A stretch of DNA of 64,000 bases from Micromonospora chaiyaphumensis (GCF_900091435.1 NZ_FMCS01000011.1:62001-126000), one strand, 5' to 3'; counted from the stretch's first letter, positions 16,227 through 23,834 are shown. Notes: generated by a model not told the origin, from the sequence alone. Made by a program: numbers and translations.

Positions 16227-16610
16227 GTGCGATACCTCAGCCGGTCCTTTCTCCTTGGCACGCTCCAGCGCAGGAAGGAGGTCGAGCAGTTCCTTGGACC
16301 CATCACGCTGAAGGGCGTCGAAGGCATCCGCTGGGTCTCGATCTGGCCATGGCAAGACGGCTACAACGTGTCAGTCCATGACGTGCAGGACGTGAACGAC
16401 GAGAACTGCCGGGACCTGTCGGTGTTTCCGTCGCTTGATCCAGAAGGCGAGGACGACCCCGGGCCCGGCCGCGTCATCGGGCACGTGCAGGACCCGGCCG
16501 AAGCGCTGGAACTGGCCGAGCGTACGACCGGGGCGTCGCCGCACCGTTGGGTCAACCACGGCGTTGCTGGAGAGGACTACGCGGACTTCATCCGGGTCAG
16601 GAACTCCTGA
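16227..16610 (+). CDS. Uncharacterised 127-residue protein
   Basis: Starts MRYLSRSFLLGTLQRRKEVEQF and has a tryptophan-containing middle (GIRWVSIWPWQDGYNVSVHDV). Acidic residues follow, then a C-terminal EDYADFIRVRNS. No family is recognised. TAGCCT lies exactly six bases upstream of the GTG with no ribosome-binding site, a leaderless layout. Lower density of G/C at third positions than in the flanking housekeeping genes is my visual impression only. Confidence 0.6.
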   Translation: MRYLSRSFLLGTLQRRKEVEQFLGPITLKGVEGIRWVSIWPWQDGYNVSVHDVQDVNDENCRDLSVFPSLDPEGEDDPGPGRVIGHVQDPAEALELAERTTGASPHRWVNHGVAGEDYADFIRVRNS

Positions 16611-16817
16611 CTCAGACGTGCCAGCCTTGCCTCGCGTTGCGGGGGCGGCACGCCCGTCACGGGCAGCCGCCGGACGCGACGAACAGTCCCCGCCATGGCT
16701 CAGGAAAGGGCGACGTCCCTAGCTACGGCGATCGTGAAGACCTTCCAGCTGCAAGCAATCGCCAGCCGAACGTCGCGTCGCGGCTCTGAGCTGACGTCCA
16801 TCACCAAGGGAGACCCG

Positions 16818-17222
16818 TTGACCGAAGACGAAAGCCTTCGCCGCTACGGCCTACGACCGTCCTCCGCCGACCTGCCCCACATCCGCGCGATGCTCGACGC
16901 CCAAGCAGACCTTGAGCAGCATGAACAGGACACCGAGCTCATGAAGCTGTGCTGCCTGCAGCTGTTCAACGCCGGTCAACTGAGCGACGTGCTCGTCATC
17001 TGGCAGGCCAAGGAATCGAGCTGGGACGCCCACTGCTCGATCGACGTCCAACTGCTCTGCGGAGCAGGACTGGACGCCACCAAGGCGCACCTGGAGGCCG
17101 ACGGCTCCGAGGACGCGGCAGAAGCACTCCGCTACCTGCTCGACTGCGAGGCCGCCGGTGACTTCGACAACTTCTCAGTAGCCGAGGAAGCCCGATGGAG
17201 AGCCAACTACCACCTGAACTGA
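16818..17222 (+). CDS. Uncharacterised 134-residue protein
   Basis: Residues read LTEDESLRRYGLRPSSADLP, then helices with two cysteines (KLCCLQLFNAGQLSDVLVIWQAK) and a SIDVQLLCGAGLDATKAHL segment resembling short helical-repeat proteins. TTG at 16818 is chosen because AAGGGAG lies 5-6 bases upstream; a longer frame from 16695 has no ribosome-binding site and a serine/arginine-rich extension. Function unknown. It lies 81 bases before the P-loop kinase gene. Confidence 0.6.
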   Translation: MTEDESLRRYGLRPSSADLPHIRAMLDAQADLEQHEQDTELMKLCCLQLFNAGQLSDVLVIWQAKESSWDAHCSIDVQLLCGAGLDATKAHLEADGSEDAAEALRYLLDCEAAGDFDNFSVAEEARWRANYHLN

Positions 17223-17274
17223 TCAAGAGACCCAGACCGAACGTCAAGCGCGACATGGCGACCTTCGCGAGACC

Positions 17275-17297
17275 GGGACGGGACGGGACGGGACGGG
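17275..17297 (+). repeat. (GGGAC)4 microsatellite before the P-loop kinase gene
   Basis: Four perfect GGGAC units followed by GGG end six bases before the ATG at 17304, so they occupy the ribosome-binding position. Slippage there would change spacing and could alter translation. No function is shown. Confidence 0.7.
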
Positions 17298-17303
17298 TAG
17301 GAC

Positions 17304-17978
17304 ATGACCCAAGGCACCCGCGACGAGTTGCTCGGCCGCCTGGCTCAGGCAGTCGGGTCCGTCGCAGTCGCACATCCGACGCGGGTAGCCATCGACGGTC
17401 CGCCGGCCGCAGGCAAGACGACGCTCGCCGACGAACTGGGCGCCGCCTTGCGCGAACAGGGCCGCGACGTCATCCGCGCGACGATCGACGATTTCCTCTT
17501 TCCTCGGGCACAGCGCTATCCGCGCGGCGAGTTCTCGGCCGAAGGCTGCTACTTCGACACCCACGACTACGAGGCGCTGAACCGGGTTCTGCTCGATCCG
17601 CTCGGCCCAGGCGGAGATCGACGCTTCCAACACGCGGTCTACGACCGCACTGCGGATACTGCGCTTTCCCCGCCGGTCACGACTGCCCGCGCCGACGCCG
17701 TGCTGGTCTTCGACGGCGTCTTCCTCATGCGCCCGGAACTGATCGATCGGTGGGACCTGCGCATCTTCGTGTCGACCGCGCTCGACGCCACCGTGAATCG
17801 TGCCGTGATCCGAGAGCGTCGGGTGTCATCTCGGTCCGAAGTCGAACGGCGCTGGCGGGAGCGTTACATCCCCTCTCAACAGCTCTACTTTGCTCTGGTC
17901 CGCCCGACCGAGCACGCCGACATCGTCGTGCACAACGACGAGCCCCAGCAGCCTGTCTGGGATACCCGAACACGATGA
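17304..17978 (+). CDS. Uridine-kinase-like P-loop NTPase
   Basis: A 224-residue protein with Walker A GPPAAGKTT at residues 32-40, then a kinase-like ATIDDFLFPRAQRYPRGEFS. The central VLVFDGVFLMRPELIDRWDLRIFVS is the Walker B-like strand typical of the uridine kinase/phosphoribulokinase family. RERRVSSRSEVERRWRERY provides the arginine-rich lid. It probably phosphorylates a nucleoside or similar small substrate with ATP. The start is placed by the family N-terminus. It neighbours unknown genes and the tRNA-derived repeat, suggesting an accessory role. Confidence 0.8.
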   Translation: MTQGTRDELLGRLAQAVGSVAVAHPTRVAIDGPPAAGKTTLADELGAALREQGRDVIRATIDDFLFPRAQRYPRGEFSAEGCYFDTHDYEALNRVLLDPLGPGGDRRFQHAVYDRTADTALSPPVTTARADAVLVFDGVFLMRPELIDRWDLRIFVSTALDATVNRAVIRERRVSSRSEVERRWRERYIPSQQLYFALVRPTEHADIVVHNDEPQQPVWDTRTR

Positions 17979-18068
17979 CCGCGCTCGGTTCGGCAGGAGC
18001 GTAGGTCCCGCCAGCGCAGTCCACAGACAAGTGCCGGCGGTCAGGCCATCGCGATTAGGACAGCGGGA

Positions 18069-18084
18069 CCGATCATGTGATCGG
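18069..18084. promoter_or_regulatory. 16-bp palindrome CCGATCATGTGATCGG
   Basis: Perfect 7-bp arms (CCGATCA/TGATCGG) flank TG. Position between the kinase gene and the tRNA remnant suggests either an operator or a recombination-associated site; neither is shown. Confidence 0.35.
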
Positions 18085-18101
18085 CTCCCCTGCTGGTCAC
18101 G

Positions 18102-18147
18102 GGTGGTGGGCACGGCAGGTCTCGGACCTGCGACCCCTCGCTTGTAA
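18102..18147 (-). repeat. tRNA-Val 3'-half duplicate (attachment-site-like)
   Basis: This 46-base stretch matches 19334-19379 at 43 of 46 positions. It covers the CCA end, acceptor 3' strand, T arm, variable loop and anticodon 3' stem up to the anticodon loop of the intact tRNA-Val(UAC). The three changes include two in the T loop, so it is not a functional half. Both copies point the same way, 1.23 kb apart. This is the geometry left by an integrase using the anticodon-to-3' end of a tRNA as attB. No integrase gene lies between the copies. Confidence 0.75.
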
Positions 18148-18385
18148 CTTCTGGGCGCTCCGTCCGGCCGGGTCCATCCTCGTCCGTGACCTCGGACGAC
18201 CAACCGGGGTCGGCGGCCAACGGTCGCCCCTGTCCGGGTCAGTTGCTGTCAGCGTTGCTGTCGACAGGAACAGGGCTACTCGGGTGCGGCCTGGTGCCCG
18301 CCCGTTCCGCCGCCCCAGCGCCGTCGAGGCTCGTGTCCAACACGGAGTTGAAAGGCGGAACCTGCGCCTGCCGCAGGGCAAGTAC

Positions 18386-19285
18386 GGTGTCGCCGTGCGG
18401 AATTCGAGGAAATTTCGATGGGCCTCGCAGACAGTCGCCGCTTGCGCGGTCGCGATCGCCTGGGTGATCCTCGGTTACGGTCTGCGCTCCCAGCCAGATC
18501 CAGAGGCGTGGAGCGAGTTTTTTGAGGCCGGCGGCAGGTTCGCTGCGTTCATCGGCATCTACCTGCCGTTCTACCTCCTGGCGCCCGTCCTGGCCGTCGT
18601 GGTCGTCCTTGCCCTGGTCTCGACCCGCGACTGGTTGTCGGGGCTCCTGACCACCGCTGCGATCGGCGTCGCGCTCTTCGAGGGCTGGGTGGCCATGATC
18701 GGCGGTCCTCTGTTCCAGGCTCAGCCCCACCTCATGGCGTCCCTCATCTGGTGCGTCGTCGCTGACGGCGTGGCTATCGTGGCGCTGGTCGGCGTATGGC
18801 TGACCCACACGGGCGAACCGACTCGGGCAGTGAACGGTGTCGCCGTGGGGAATTCGAGGAACCTTCGACGAGCCTCGCAGACAGTCGCCGCATGCGCGGT
18901 CGCGATCGCCTGGGTGATCCTCGGTTACGGTCTGCGCTCCCAGCCAGACCCAGAGGGGTGGGGCGAGTTGGAGGCCGGCGGCAGGGGCGCGGCGGGCCTC
19001 TTCATCTACCTGCCGTTCTACCTCCTGGCGCCCGTCCTGGCCGTCGTGGTCGTCCTTGCCCTGGTCTCGACCCGCGACTGGTTGTCGGGGCTCCTGACCA
19101 CCACTACGGTCGGCGTCGGGCTCTTCGGGTGCTGGGTGGCCCTGATCGGCGGCCCCTTGGTCCAGGCCCAGCCCGACCTCCCGGCGTCCCTCATCTGGTG
19201 CGTCGTCGCTGACGGCGTGGCTTTCGTGGCGCTGGTCGGCGTATGGCTCACCCGCACGGACAAACCGACTCGGGCAGTGAACGGT
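18386..19285 (+). repeat. In-frame tandem duplication of 450/447 bases
   Basis: Unit 1 (18386-18835) begins GGTGTCGCCGTGCGG and unit 2 (18836-19285) GGTGTCGCCGTGGGG. Offset is 450 at the start and 447 at the end, so one codon was lost or gained. Long identical stretches indicate a fairly recent duplication. The original stop codon is missing at the junction, giving one fused reading frame. Confidence 0.85.
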
Positions 19286-19288
19286 TGA
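18395..19288 (+). CDS. Membrane protein made of two tandem copies of one four-helix domain
   Basis: A 297-residue hydrophobic protein. Residues ~1-148 and ~149-297 are near-identical halves. Each has an NSR-x-x-R/x-RASQ-like start, a helix containing TVAACAVAIAWVILGYGLRS, a YLPFYLLAPVLAVVVVLALV helix, STRDWLSGLLTT, a third helix with GGPL, and SLIWCVVADGV. At DNA level the units are 450 bases (from 18386) and 447 bases (from 18836), differing by one codon and scattered substitutions. The start (GTG 18395) is uncertain, since no good ribosome-binding site is visible. It lies between the tRNA-Val copies. Function unknown. Confidence 0.65.
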   Translation: MRNSRKFRWASQTVAACAVAIAWVILGYGLRSQPDPEAWSEFFEAGGRFAAFIGIYLPFYLLAPVLAVVVVLALVSTRDWLSGLLTTAAIGVALFEGWVAMIGGPLFQAQPHLMASLIWCVVADGVAIVALVGVWLTHTGEPTRAVNGVAVGNSRNLRRASQTVAACAVAIAWVILGYGLRSQPDPEGWGELEAGGRGAAGLFIYLPFYLLAPVLAVVVVLALVSTRDWLSGLLTTTTVGVGLFGCWVALIGGPLVQAQPDLPASLIWCVVADGVAFVALVGVWLTRTDKPTRAVNG

Positions 19289-19335
19289 TCCAATGGCGAG
19301 ATCCGCTACCGGCGGAGTCCCGCCCGACCAGGTGG

Positions 19336-19410
19336 TGGTGGGCGCGGCAGGTTTCGAACCTGCGACCCCTCGCTTGTAAGGCGAGTGCTCTCCCACTGAG
19401 CTACGCGCCC
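19336..19410 (-). tRNA. tRNA-Val (anticodon UAC)
   Basis: On the minus strand a full cloverleaf can be drawn: acceptor GGGCGCG/CGCGCCC, D stem GCTC/GAGC, anticodon stem CTCGC/GCGAG around loop CTTACAA (anticodon TAC, reading GUA), T stem GCAGG/CCTGC with loop TTCGAAA, and an encoded ACCA end. All stems are perfect. A partial copy of its 3' half lies 1.2 kb downstream of its 3' end, marking a past integration event. Confidence 0.97.
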
Positions 19411-19489
19411 GGAACGCCCGAACGGCGGGCCGGAGCGGCAAGCTTACCTGCCGGGCTCCGGCCCGGTCGAACGACGTGCTGGGGTGGGA

Positions 19490-19957
19490 TCAGGCGGCGA
19501 CGGCCTCGGCCAGGGCCTTGCGCCAGCCCTGCTGGTCCCGCGCCTCGCCGGGCATGTTCATCTCGGCGAACCGGACCACGCCGGCCTTGTCGATGACGAA
19601 GGTGCCCCGGTTGGCGATGCCCGCGACGTCGTTGAAGACGCCGTACGCCTGGGCGACCGCGCCGTGCGGCCAGAAGTCGGCCAGCAGCGGGAACTGGTAG
19701 CCCTCCCGGTCGGCCCAGATCTTGTGGGCGTAGACCGAGTCGACGCTGACCGTCAGCACCTGGACGTCGTCGTTGACGTACTCGTTGAGGTTGTCCCGCA
19801 CCTCGCACAGCTCGCCCTGGCAGATGCCGGTGAAGGCGAGCGGGTAGAAGACCAGCAGCACGGTGCGCCGGCCGCGGAAGTCGGCGAGCCGGACCTCCTG
19901 GTTGTTCTGGTCCTTGAGCACGAAGTCCGGCGCCTCGGCGCCAACCTCGATGGGCAT
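19490..19957 (-). CDS. ahpE: AhpE-type peroxiredoxin
   Basis: A 155-residue AhpC/TSA-fold protein. The peroxidatic motif is YPLAFTGICQGELCEVRD with Cys46, followed by DVQVLTVSVDSVYAHKIWAD and the active-site arginine region IANRGTFVID. It matches mycobacterial AhpE, a 1-Cys peroxiredoxin reducing peroxides and peroxynitrite. Cys51, five residues after the peroxidatic cysteine, sits where I recall an aspartate in M. tuberculosis AhpE, so a resolving role is possible. A GAGGAGC ribosome-binding site lies four bases before the ATG. The position next to a DUF3052 gene matches the ahpE-Rv2239c order of mycobacteria. Confidence 0.93.
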   Translation of the reverse strand: MPIEVGAEAPDFVLKDQNNQEVRLADFRGRRTVLLVFYPLAFTGICQGELCEVRDNLNEYVNDDVQVLTVSVDSVYAHKIWADREGYQFPLLADFWPHGAVAQAYGVFNDVAGIANRGTFVIDKAGVVRFAEMNMPGEARDQQGWRKALAEAVAA

Positions 19958-20036
19958 GGGAGCTCCTCGGATCGGGTCTGGAGATGATCAGCCTGCCACA
20001 CCCGGCGACACCGGCCGCCGGGCGCGGAGCCCCGCC

Positions 20037-20474
20037 CTACTTCTTGCTCTTCGACCCGCGCCGGAGCACGAGGCGGGCGCCGCTCCAGTCGCGGCCCGCG
20101 TTGATGGTCGAGGTCTGCTGGAGGCCGGCGGTCTGCGCGCTCTCCGCGACCTCGCTCGGCTCGACGTGGCCGTCCCGGCCGGCCTTGGGCGTCAGGAGCC
20201 AGACCACGCCGTTGTCGGCCAGCGGTCCGAGGGCGTCGACGAGGAGCTCGAAGAGGTCGCCGTCGCCGTCGCGGTACCAGACGAGAACCGAGTCGACCAC
20301 CTCGTCGGTGTCCTCGTCGACCAGCTCCCCACAGCGGTCGGTCAGGGCGTCCCGGAGATCCTGGTCGACGTCTTCGTCGTACCCCATCTCCATGACGACC
20401 ATCCCCGGTTCGATCCCGAACCGGTCCGCCAGGCTGCGTACCCCGTCGGCGGCCTGACCAGCGGTCGCGCTCAC
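20037..20474 (-). CDS. DUF3052-family protein
   Basis: A 145-residue acidic protein with ADRFGIEPGMVVMEMGYDED near the start, DSVLVWYRDGDGDLFELLVDAL in the middle, LADNGVVWLLTPKAGRDGHV, and a C-terminus DWSGARLVLRRGSKSKK. This is the actinobacterial DUF3052 family, whose gene commonly lies near aceE and ahpE; its function is unknown. GTG at 20474 is preferred because GAGGAGG lies nine bases upstream; upstream in-frame starts add sequence not expected for the family. It is read from the same strand as ahpE, 79 bases away. Confidence 0.88.
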   Translation of the reverse strand: MSATAGQAADGVRSLADRFGIEPGMVVMEMGYDEDVDQDLRDALTDRCGELVDEDTDEVVDSVLVWYRDGDGDLFELLVDALGPLADNGVVWLLTPKAGRDGHVEPSEVAESAQTAGLQQTSTINAGRDWSGARLVLRRGSKSKK

Positions 20475-20585
20475 TGTCGCGTGCCTCCTCATCTCATCCC
20501 TGCTCGTGGCGTCGTCCGACGCCGTCGGGCCCAGTCCACACAGTTGTGGCTCGCCGCGCAAGTGGCGCACCGGGTGGAACGGAAT

Positions 20586-23312
20586 TTACCGTGCCAGCAG
20601 CGTGCGGGCACCCTCGGTAATGGCTTCCTCGGAGACCAGAACCTGACGGGCCGCCGGACCTAATGGTACAAACGAGTCAAGTCCGGCCACGCGGCGCGCC
20701 GTGCCCACGTATCCGCCGTCGACCAGCGCGGCGATCACACCCTCGCCCACCCCGCCCGAACGGCGGGTCTCGTCGACGACCAGCACCCGGCCGGTGGCCG
20801 AGGCCTCCCGGATGATGTCCGCCACCGGCAACGGGGCCAGCCACCGCAGGTCCACCACCCGGCTGCCGACCCCCTCGTCGGCCAGGGTCGCCGCCGCCCG
20901 CAGCGACATCCGGACGCCGTTACCGAAGGTGATGATGGTGAGGTCCTCGGCCGAGCCGACCCCGTACACCCGGGCGCGGCCGACCGGCACGTGGCGGGCC
21001 GCCCAGGCGCCCGGCTCGGCGTACTCCGCGAGCCACTCGCCATCGCCCTCCGTGTAGAGGTCGCGGGTGTGGTAGAGCGCGATCGGCTCCAGGAAGACGC
21101 TGACCGCGCCGTCCACCGCGGCGGCCGCCAGGCAGGTACGCAGCATCGGTGCGGCGTCGTCCGGGCGGGCCGGCACCGCGATGACCAGCCCCGGCACGTC
21201 CCGGAGCACGGCCACCGAGTTGTCGTTGTGGAAGTGCCCGCCGAACCCCTCCTGGTACGCCAGCCCGGCCACCCGCACCACCATGGGGTTGCGGAACGCC
21301 CCCCGGGAGAAGAACCGCATGGTCGCCGCCTCACCGCGGAGCTGGTCCTCGGCGTTGTGCAGGTACGCCAGGTACTGGATCTCCGGCACCGGCAGCATCC
21401 CGGCCACCCCCGCGCCCAGCGCCAGCCCGAGGATCGAGGTCTCGTCGAGCAGGGTGTCGAACACCCGGGCCGCCCCGAACCTGTCCCGCAGCCCCTTGGT
21501 CACCCCGTACACCCCGCCCTTGGCGGCCACGTCCTCGCCGAAGACGGCCATCCCGGCGTGGTCGAGCATCCCGTCGGCCAGGGCGGCGTTGATGCTCTGC
21601 GCCAGGGTGAGCGGGCCGGCCGACTCCGGCAGCTTGCCGCCGAACGCCTCCGCGCGGGCGCCGGCGCCCGGGCCGGCCGCGCGGGTCCCCGCGTCGGCGA
21701 CCGTCCGGGAGATGCGGACCGGCCGGCGCGGGGCCAGTTCGGCCACCACCTCGACCGGAGAGGCCAGCTTCGGCTCGTCCAGCACCTCCTCGGCGAGCCG
21801 CCGGATCTGCCAGCCGCGCTCGTCGTACCGGGCCAGCAGTTCCTCGCCGGTGGCGTAGCCGGCCTCGACCAGCCGCCGGGCGGTGGCCAGCAGCGGGTCC
21901 CGCACCACGTCCGCGGCGATCTCGCCGGGGCTCCGGTACGCGGTCTCCGCGTCCGCCCCGGCGTGCCCCATGAGCCGCACGGTGCTCAGGTGCAGGACGG
22001 CGGGCCGCCGGTGCCGGCGCACCCAGGCCGCCGCCTCCGTCGCCACCCGGAACGCCTCCGCCACGTCGGTGCCGTCGGCGGCGAAGTAGCGGATCCCGGG
22101 CCGGGCCCGCAGCGTCGCCGCCACCCAGCCCCGCGGCGAGCGCACGCTGATGCCGAGCCCGTTGTCCTCGCAGACGAAGAGGACCGGGATGCGCAGCCCG
22201 GTGTGGTCGTACCAGCCGGCGGTGTTGAACGCCGCCGTCGCGGTGGCGTGGTTGACCGAGGCGTCGCCGAACGAGCAGACCACGATGGCGTCCGGCGGCC
22301 AGGTCGCGACCTCGGAGTCGCCGTCGGCCCGCCGGCCGCCGCGGCGCAGCCGCTCCAGGGCCAGGCCCAGGCCGACCGCCCGGGGCAGGTGCGAGGCGAT
22401 GGTGGAGGTGGTCGGGACGACCGCCAGGTCGGCCCGGCCGAAGACCTTGTGCCGGCCCCCGGCGATCGGCTCCGCGGCCGAGGCCACCATGCCGCGCAGC
22501 ACGTCGCGGGCCGCGGCCGCGTAGGCGTCGTCGGGGTCGGGCAGGGGCAGCCCGGGTACGCCGGCCGTCGCGGCCCCGGCGGTGTCCACGGCCACCCCGG
22601 CCCCGGTCGGCAGGCTCGCGGCCTCGGCCCCGGCCCCGTCACCGGCCGGCGTGGACCCGCCCGGTGTGGCCGGGCCGACCGACGTCGCGGGGCCGTCCGT
22701 CGCGGACTCGTCCGCCGTCCCCGGGGCACCCGGCGTCACCTGGGCGTCCGTCGCCGAGGAGTCGTCCGGCGCCGCGGATCCGGCCGGCGGCAGCGAGGCG
22801 TCGGCGCGCCGGCCGCCGGTCTCCGCAGACCCGTCCGGCCGTGCGGCGTCCGCGTCCACGGCCCGGTCGACGGGGGTACGCGGGTCCGGGATCCGGGCCG
22901 TCGAGACGTCCTCGGTCGCGTCCGGCCCGTCGGCGTCCGGCACCGCCGGGCCGGCCGGGAAGGCGCCCGCCGCCTGGGCGGCCCGGAGGCAGTAGAAGGC
23001 CCCGGAACGGTAGTGGAGCAGGGCGGGATCGGTCGGCCGCAGCGCGGCGGCCACGGCGGCGTTGCCCTCGTGGCCGGCGGAGCCGATCGTGTAGTACCCC
23101 TCGCCGAAGCTGCGCAGCCAGCGCCCGGCGAGGTCGAGCAGCCGGCTGGTGAGCTGGGCGTCGAACAGGGCCAGTGCCTGCGCCCCGGTCAGCGGCGCAC
23201 CACCGGGCAGCGGTTCACCCAGGTCACGCCGCGAGGCGGGGGCGCCGAGCGCGGTCAGGGCCGCCCGGAACCGGTCGTCGAGATCTTGCGGGGTGGTCAC
23301 GTCGGACAGCAT
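20586..23312 (-). CDS. Fused E1alpha-E1beta 2-oxoacid dehydrogenase with a low-complexity insertion
   Basis: A 908-residue protein. The N-terminal half is an E1alpha-like ThDP domain (GYYTIGSAGHEGNAAVAAAL; IAGGRHKVFG; ThDP-Mg motif CSFGDASVNHATATAAFNTA). The C-terminal half from residue ~565 is E1beta-like (LTLAQSINAALADGMLDH; FGEDVAAKGGVYGVT; DETSILGLALGAGVAG; VVDETRRSGGVGEGV). It probably decarboxylates branched-chain or similar 2-oxoacids for a separate E2, none of which is in the window. Residues ~119-256 are Ala/Pro/Gly/Ser/Thr/Asp-rich with no homology I recognise, and they split the E1alpha domain. Normal family members join these flanks with a short linker. Confidence 0.88.
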   Translation of the reverse strand: MLSDVTTPQDLDDRFRAALTALGAPASRRDLGEPLPGGAPLTGAQALALFDAQLTSRLLDLAGRWLRSFGEGYYTIGSAGHEGNAAVAAALRPTDPALLHYRSGAFYCLRAAQAAGAFPAGPAVPDADGPDATEDVSTARIPDPRTPVDRAVDADAARPDGSAETGGRRADASLPPAGSAAPDDSSATDAQVTPGAPGTADESATDGPATSVGPATPGGSTPAGDGAGAEAASLPTGAGVAVDTAGAATAGVPGLPLPDPDDAYAAAARDVLRGMVASAAEPIAGGRHKVFGRADLAVVPTTSTIASHLPRAVGLGLALERLRRGGRRADGDSEVATWPPDAIVVCSFGDASVNHATATAAFNTAGWYDHTGLRIPVLFVCEDNGLGISVRSPRGWVAATLRARPGIRYFAADGTDVAEAFRVATEAAAWVRRHRRPAVLHLSTVRLMGHAGADAETAYRSPGEIAADVVRDPLLATARRLVEAGYATGEELLARYDERGWQIRRLAEEVLDEPKLASPVEVVAELAPRRPVRISRTVADAGTRAAGPGAGARAEAFGGKLPESAGPLTLAQSINAALADGMLDHAGMAVFGEDVAAKGGVYGVTKGLRDRFGAARVFDTLLDETSILGLALGAGVAGMLPVPEIQYLAYLHNAEDQLRGEAATMRFFSRGAFRNPMVVRVAGLAYQEGFGGHFHNDNSVAVLRDVPGLVIAVPARPDDAAPMLRTCLAAAAVDGAVSVFLEPIALYHTRDLYTEGDGEWLAEYAEPGAWAARHVPVGRARVYGVGSAEDLTIITFGNGVRMSLRAAATLADEGVGSRVVDLRWLAPLPVADIIREASATGRVLVVDETRRSGGVGEGVIAALVDGGYVGTARRVAGLDSFVPLGPAARQVLVSEEAITEGARTLLAR
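22545..22958 (-). other. Low-complexity insertion segment within the E1 fusion gene
   Basis: About 414 bases encoding roughly 138 residues dominated by A, P, G, D, S and T (for example TDGPATSVGPATPGGSTPAG). The frame remains open and GC-rich, with imperfect repeats of PATPG/PGAPG-type words. It is most likely an expanded disordered linker; a mobile-element origin is not supported because no terminal repeats or foreign motif are seen. Confidence 0.6.
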
Positions 23313-23363
23313 TACCGACCGGAGGGCACCTCGCCCAGTCGGACACGTTCCGCGCGGTCGCCG

Positions 23364-23834
23364 TCAGGCCTCGCCACACTCCTGCGGGCAACCGCCGTCG
23401 GAGACCTTCCAGACCAGCTCACGCAGGGTGGCCAACTCTCCCGAGGTGAGCCCGCCGAGGAGCCGGGAGTCGGACATCACCAGTCGGACCCGGTCCCGGA
23501 CCCGCCGGCCCTCCCCGGTCACCACGAGCGTCTTCTGCCGCCGGTCGGCCGGGTCGACCCGCCGCTCCACCAGCCCCGCCTGCTCCAGCTTGTCGACCAG
23601 CGCGGTGACGTTGGAGCGGTCGCACGCCAGCCGCTCGGCGAGGTCCCGGGCGGGCAGCGGCCGGTCGGGGTCCAGCTCGTGCAGGGCGCGGGCGGCGGCC
23701 GGGGTGAGGCCCAGCCCCGCGATCTCCTCGTCCTGGTAGTGCCGCATGGCCGCGGCGATGTGCATGATCCGGCGCACGGCGTCCCCGGCCAGGCCGGAGC
23801 GGTCGCCGGCCTCGGGGGCGGGGGGTAGCGCCAT
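23364..23834 (-). CDS. MarR-family transcriptional regulator
   Basis: A 156-residue winged-helix protein: LGLTPAAARALHELDPDRPL, recognition helix LAERLACDRSNVTALVDKLEQ, wing LVERRVDPADRRQKTLVVTGEG. MarR proteins repress efflux or stress genes until a ligand binds. Its ATG comes three bases after the stop of the MFS exporter gene on the same strand, so the two form an operon and the exporter is the likely target. The C-terminal cysteines (GGCPQECGEA) could sense oxidants. Confidence 0.9.
   Translation of the reverse strand: MALPPAPEAGDRSGLAGDAVRRIMHIAAAMRHYQDEEIAGLGLTPAAARALHELDPDRPLPARDLAERLACDRSNVTALVDKLEQAGLVERRVDPADRRQKTLVVTGEGRRVRDRVRLVMSDSRLLGGLTSGELATLRELVWKVSDGGCPQECGEA

Larger units (their letters stand above)
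17979..18394. other. Intergenic region with palindrome and tRNA-Val remnant
   Basis: No gene is supported in these 416 bases. It holds a 16-bp palindrome CCGATCATGTGATCGG (18069-18084) and, 17 bases later, a 46-base copy of the 3' half of tRNA-Val. The stretch 18148-18394 shows no recognisable gene or regulatory element. Confidence 0.6.

Noticed and set aside
18102..18147. A second functional tRNA gene
   Set aside because: Only the 3' half is present; the sequence departs from the cloverleaf at the anticodon and the T loop is altered.
22545..22958. Insertion sequence inside the E1 gene
   Set aside because: No terminal inverted repeats, target duplication or transposase; the frame is open with host-like composition.
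20991..23828. Long plus-strand frame opposite the fused E1 dehydrogenase
   Set aside because: Composition is typical of antisense frames in high-GC DNA; the minus-strand gene has clear ThDP motifs.
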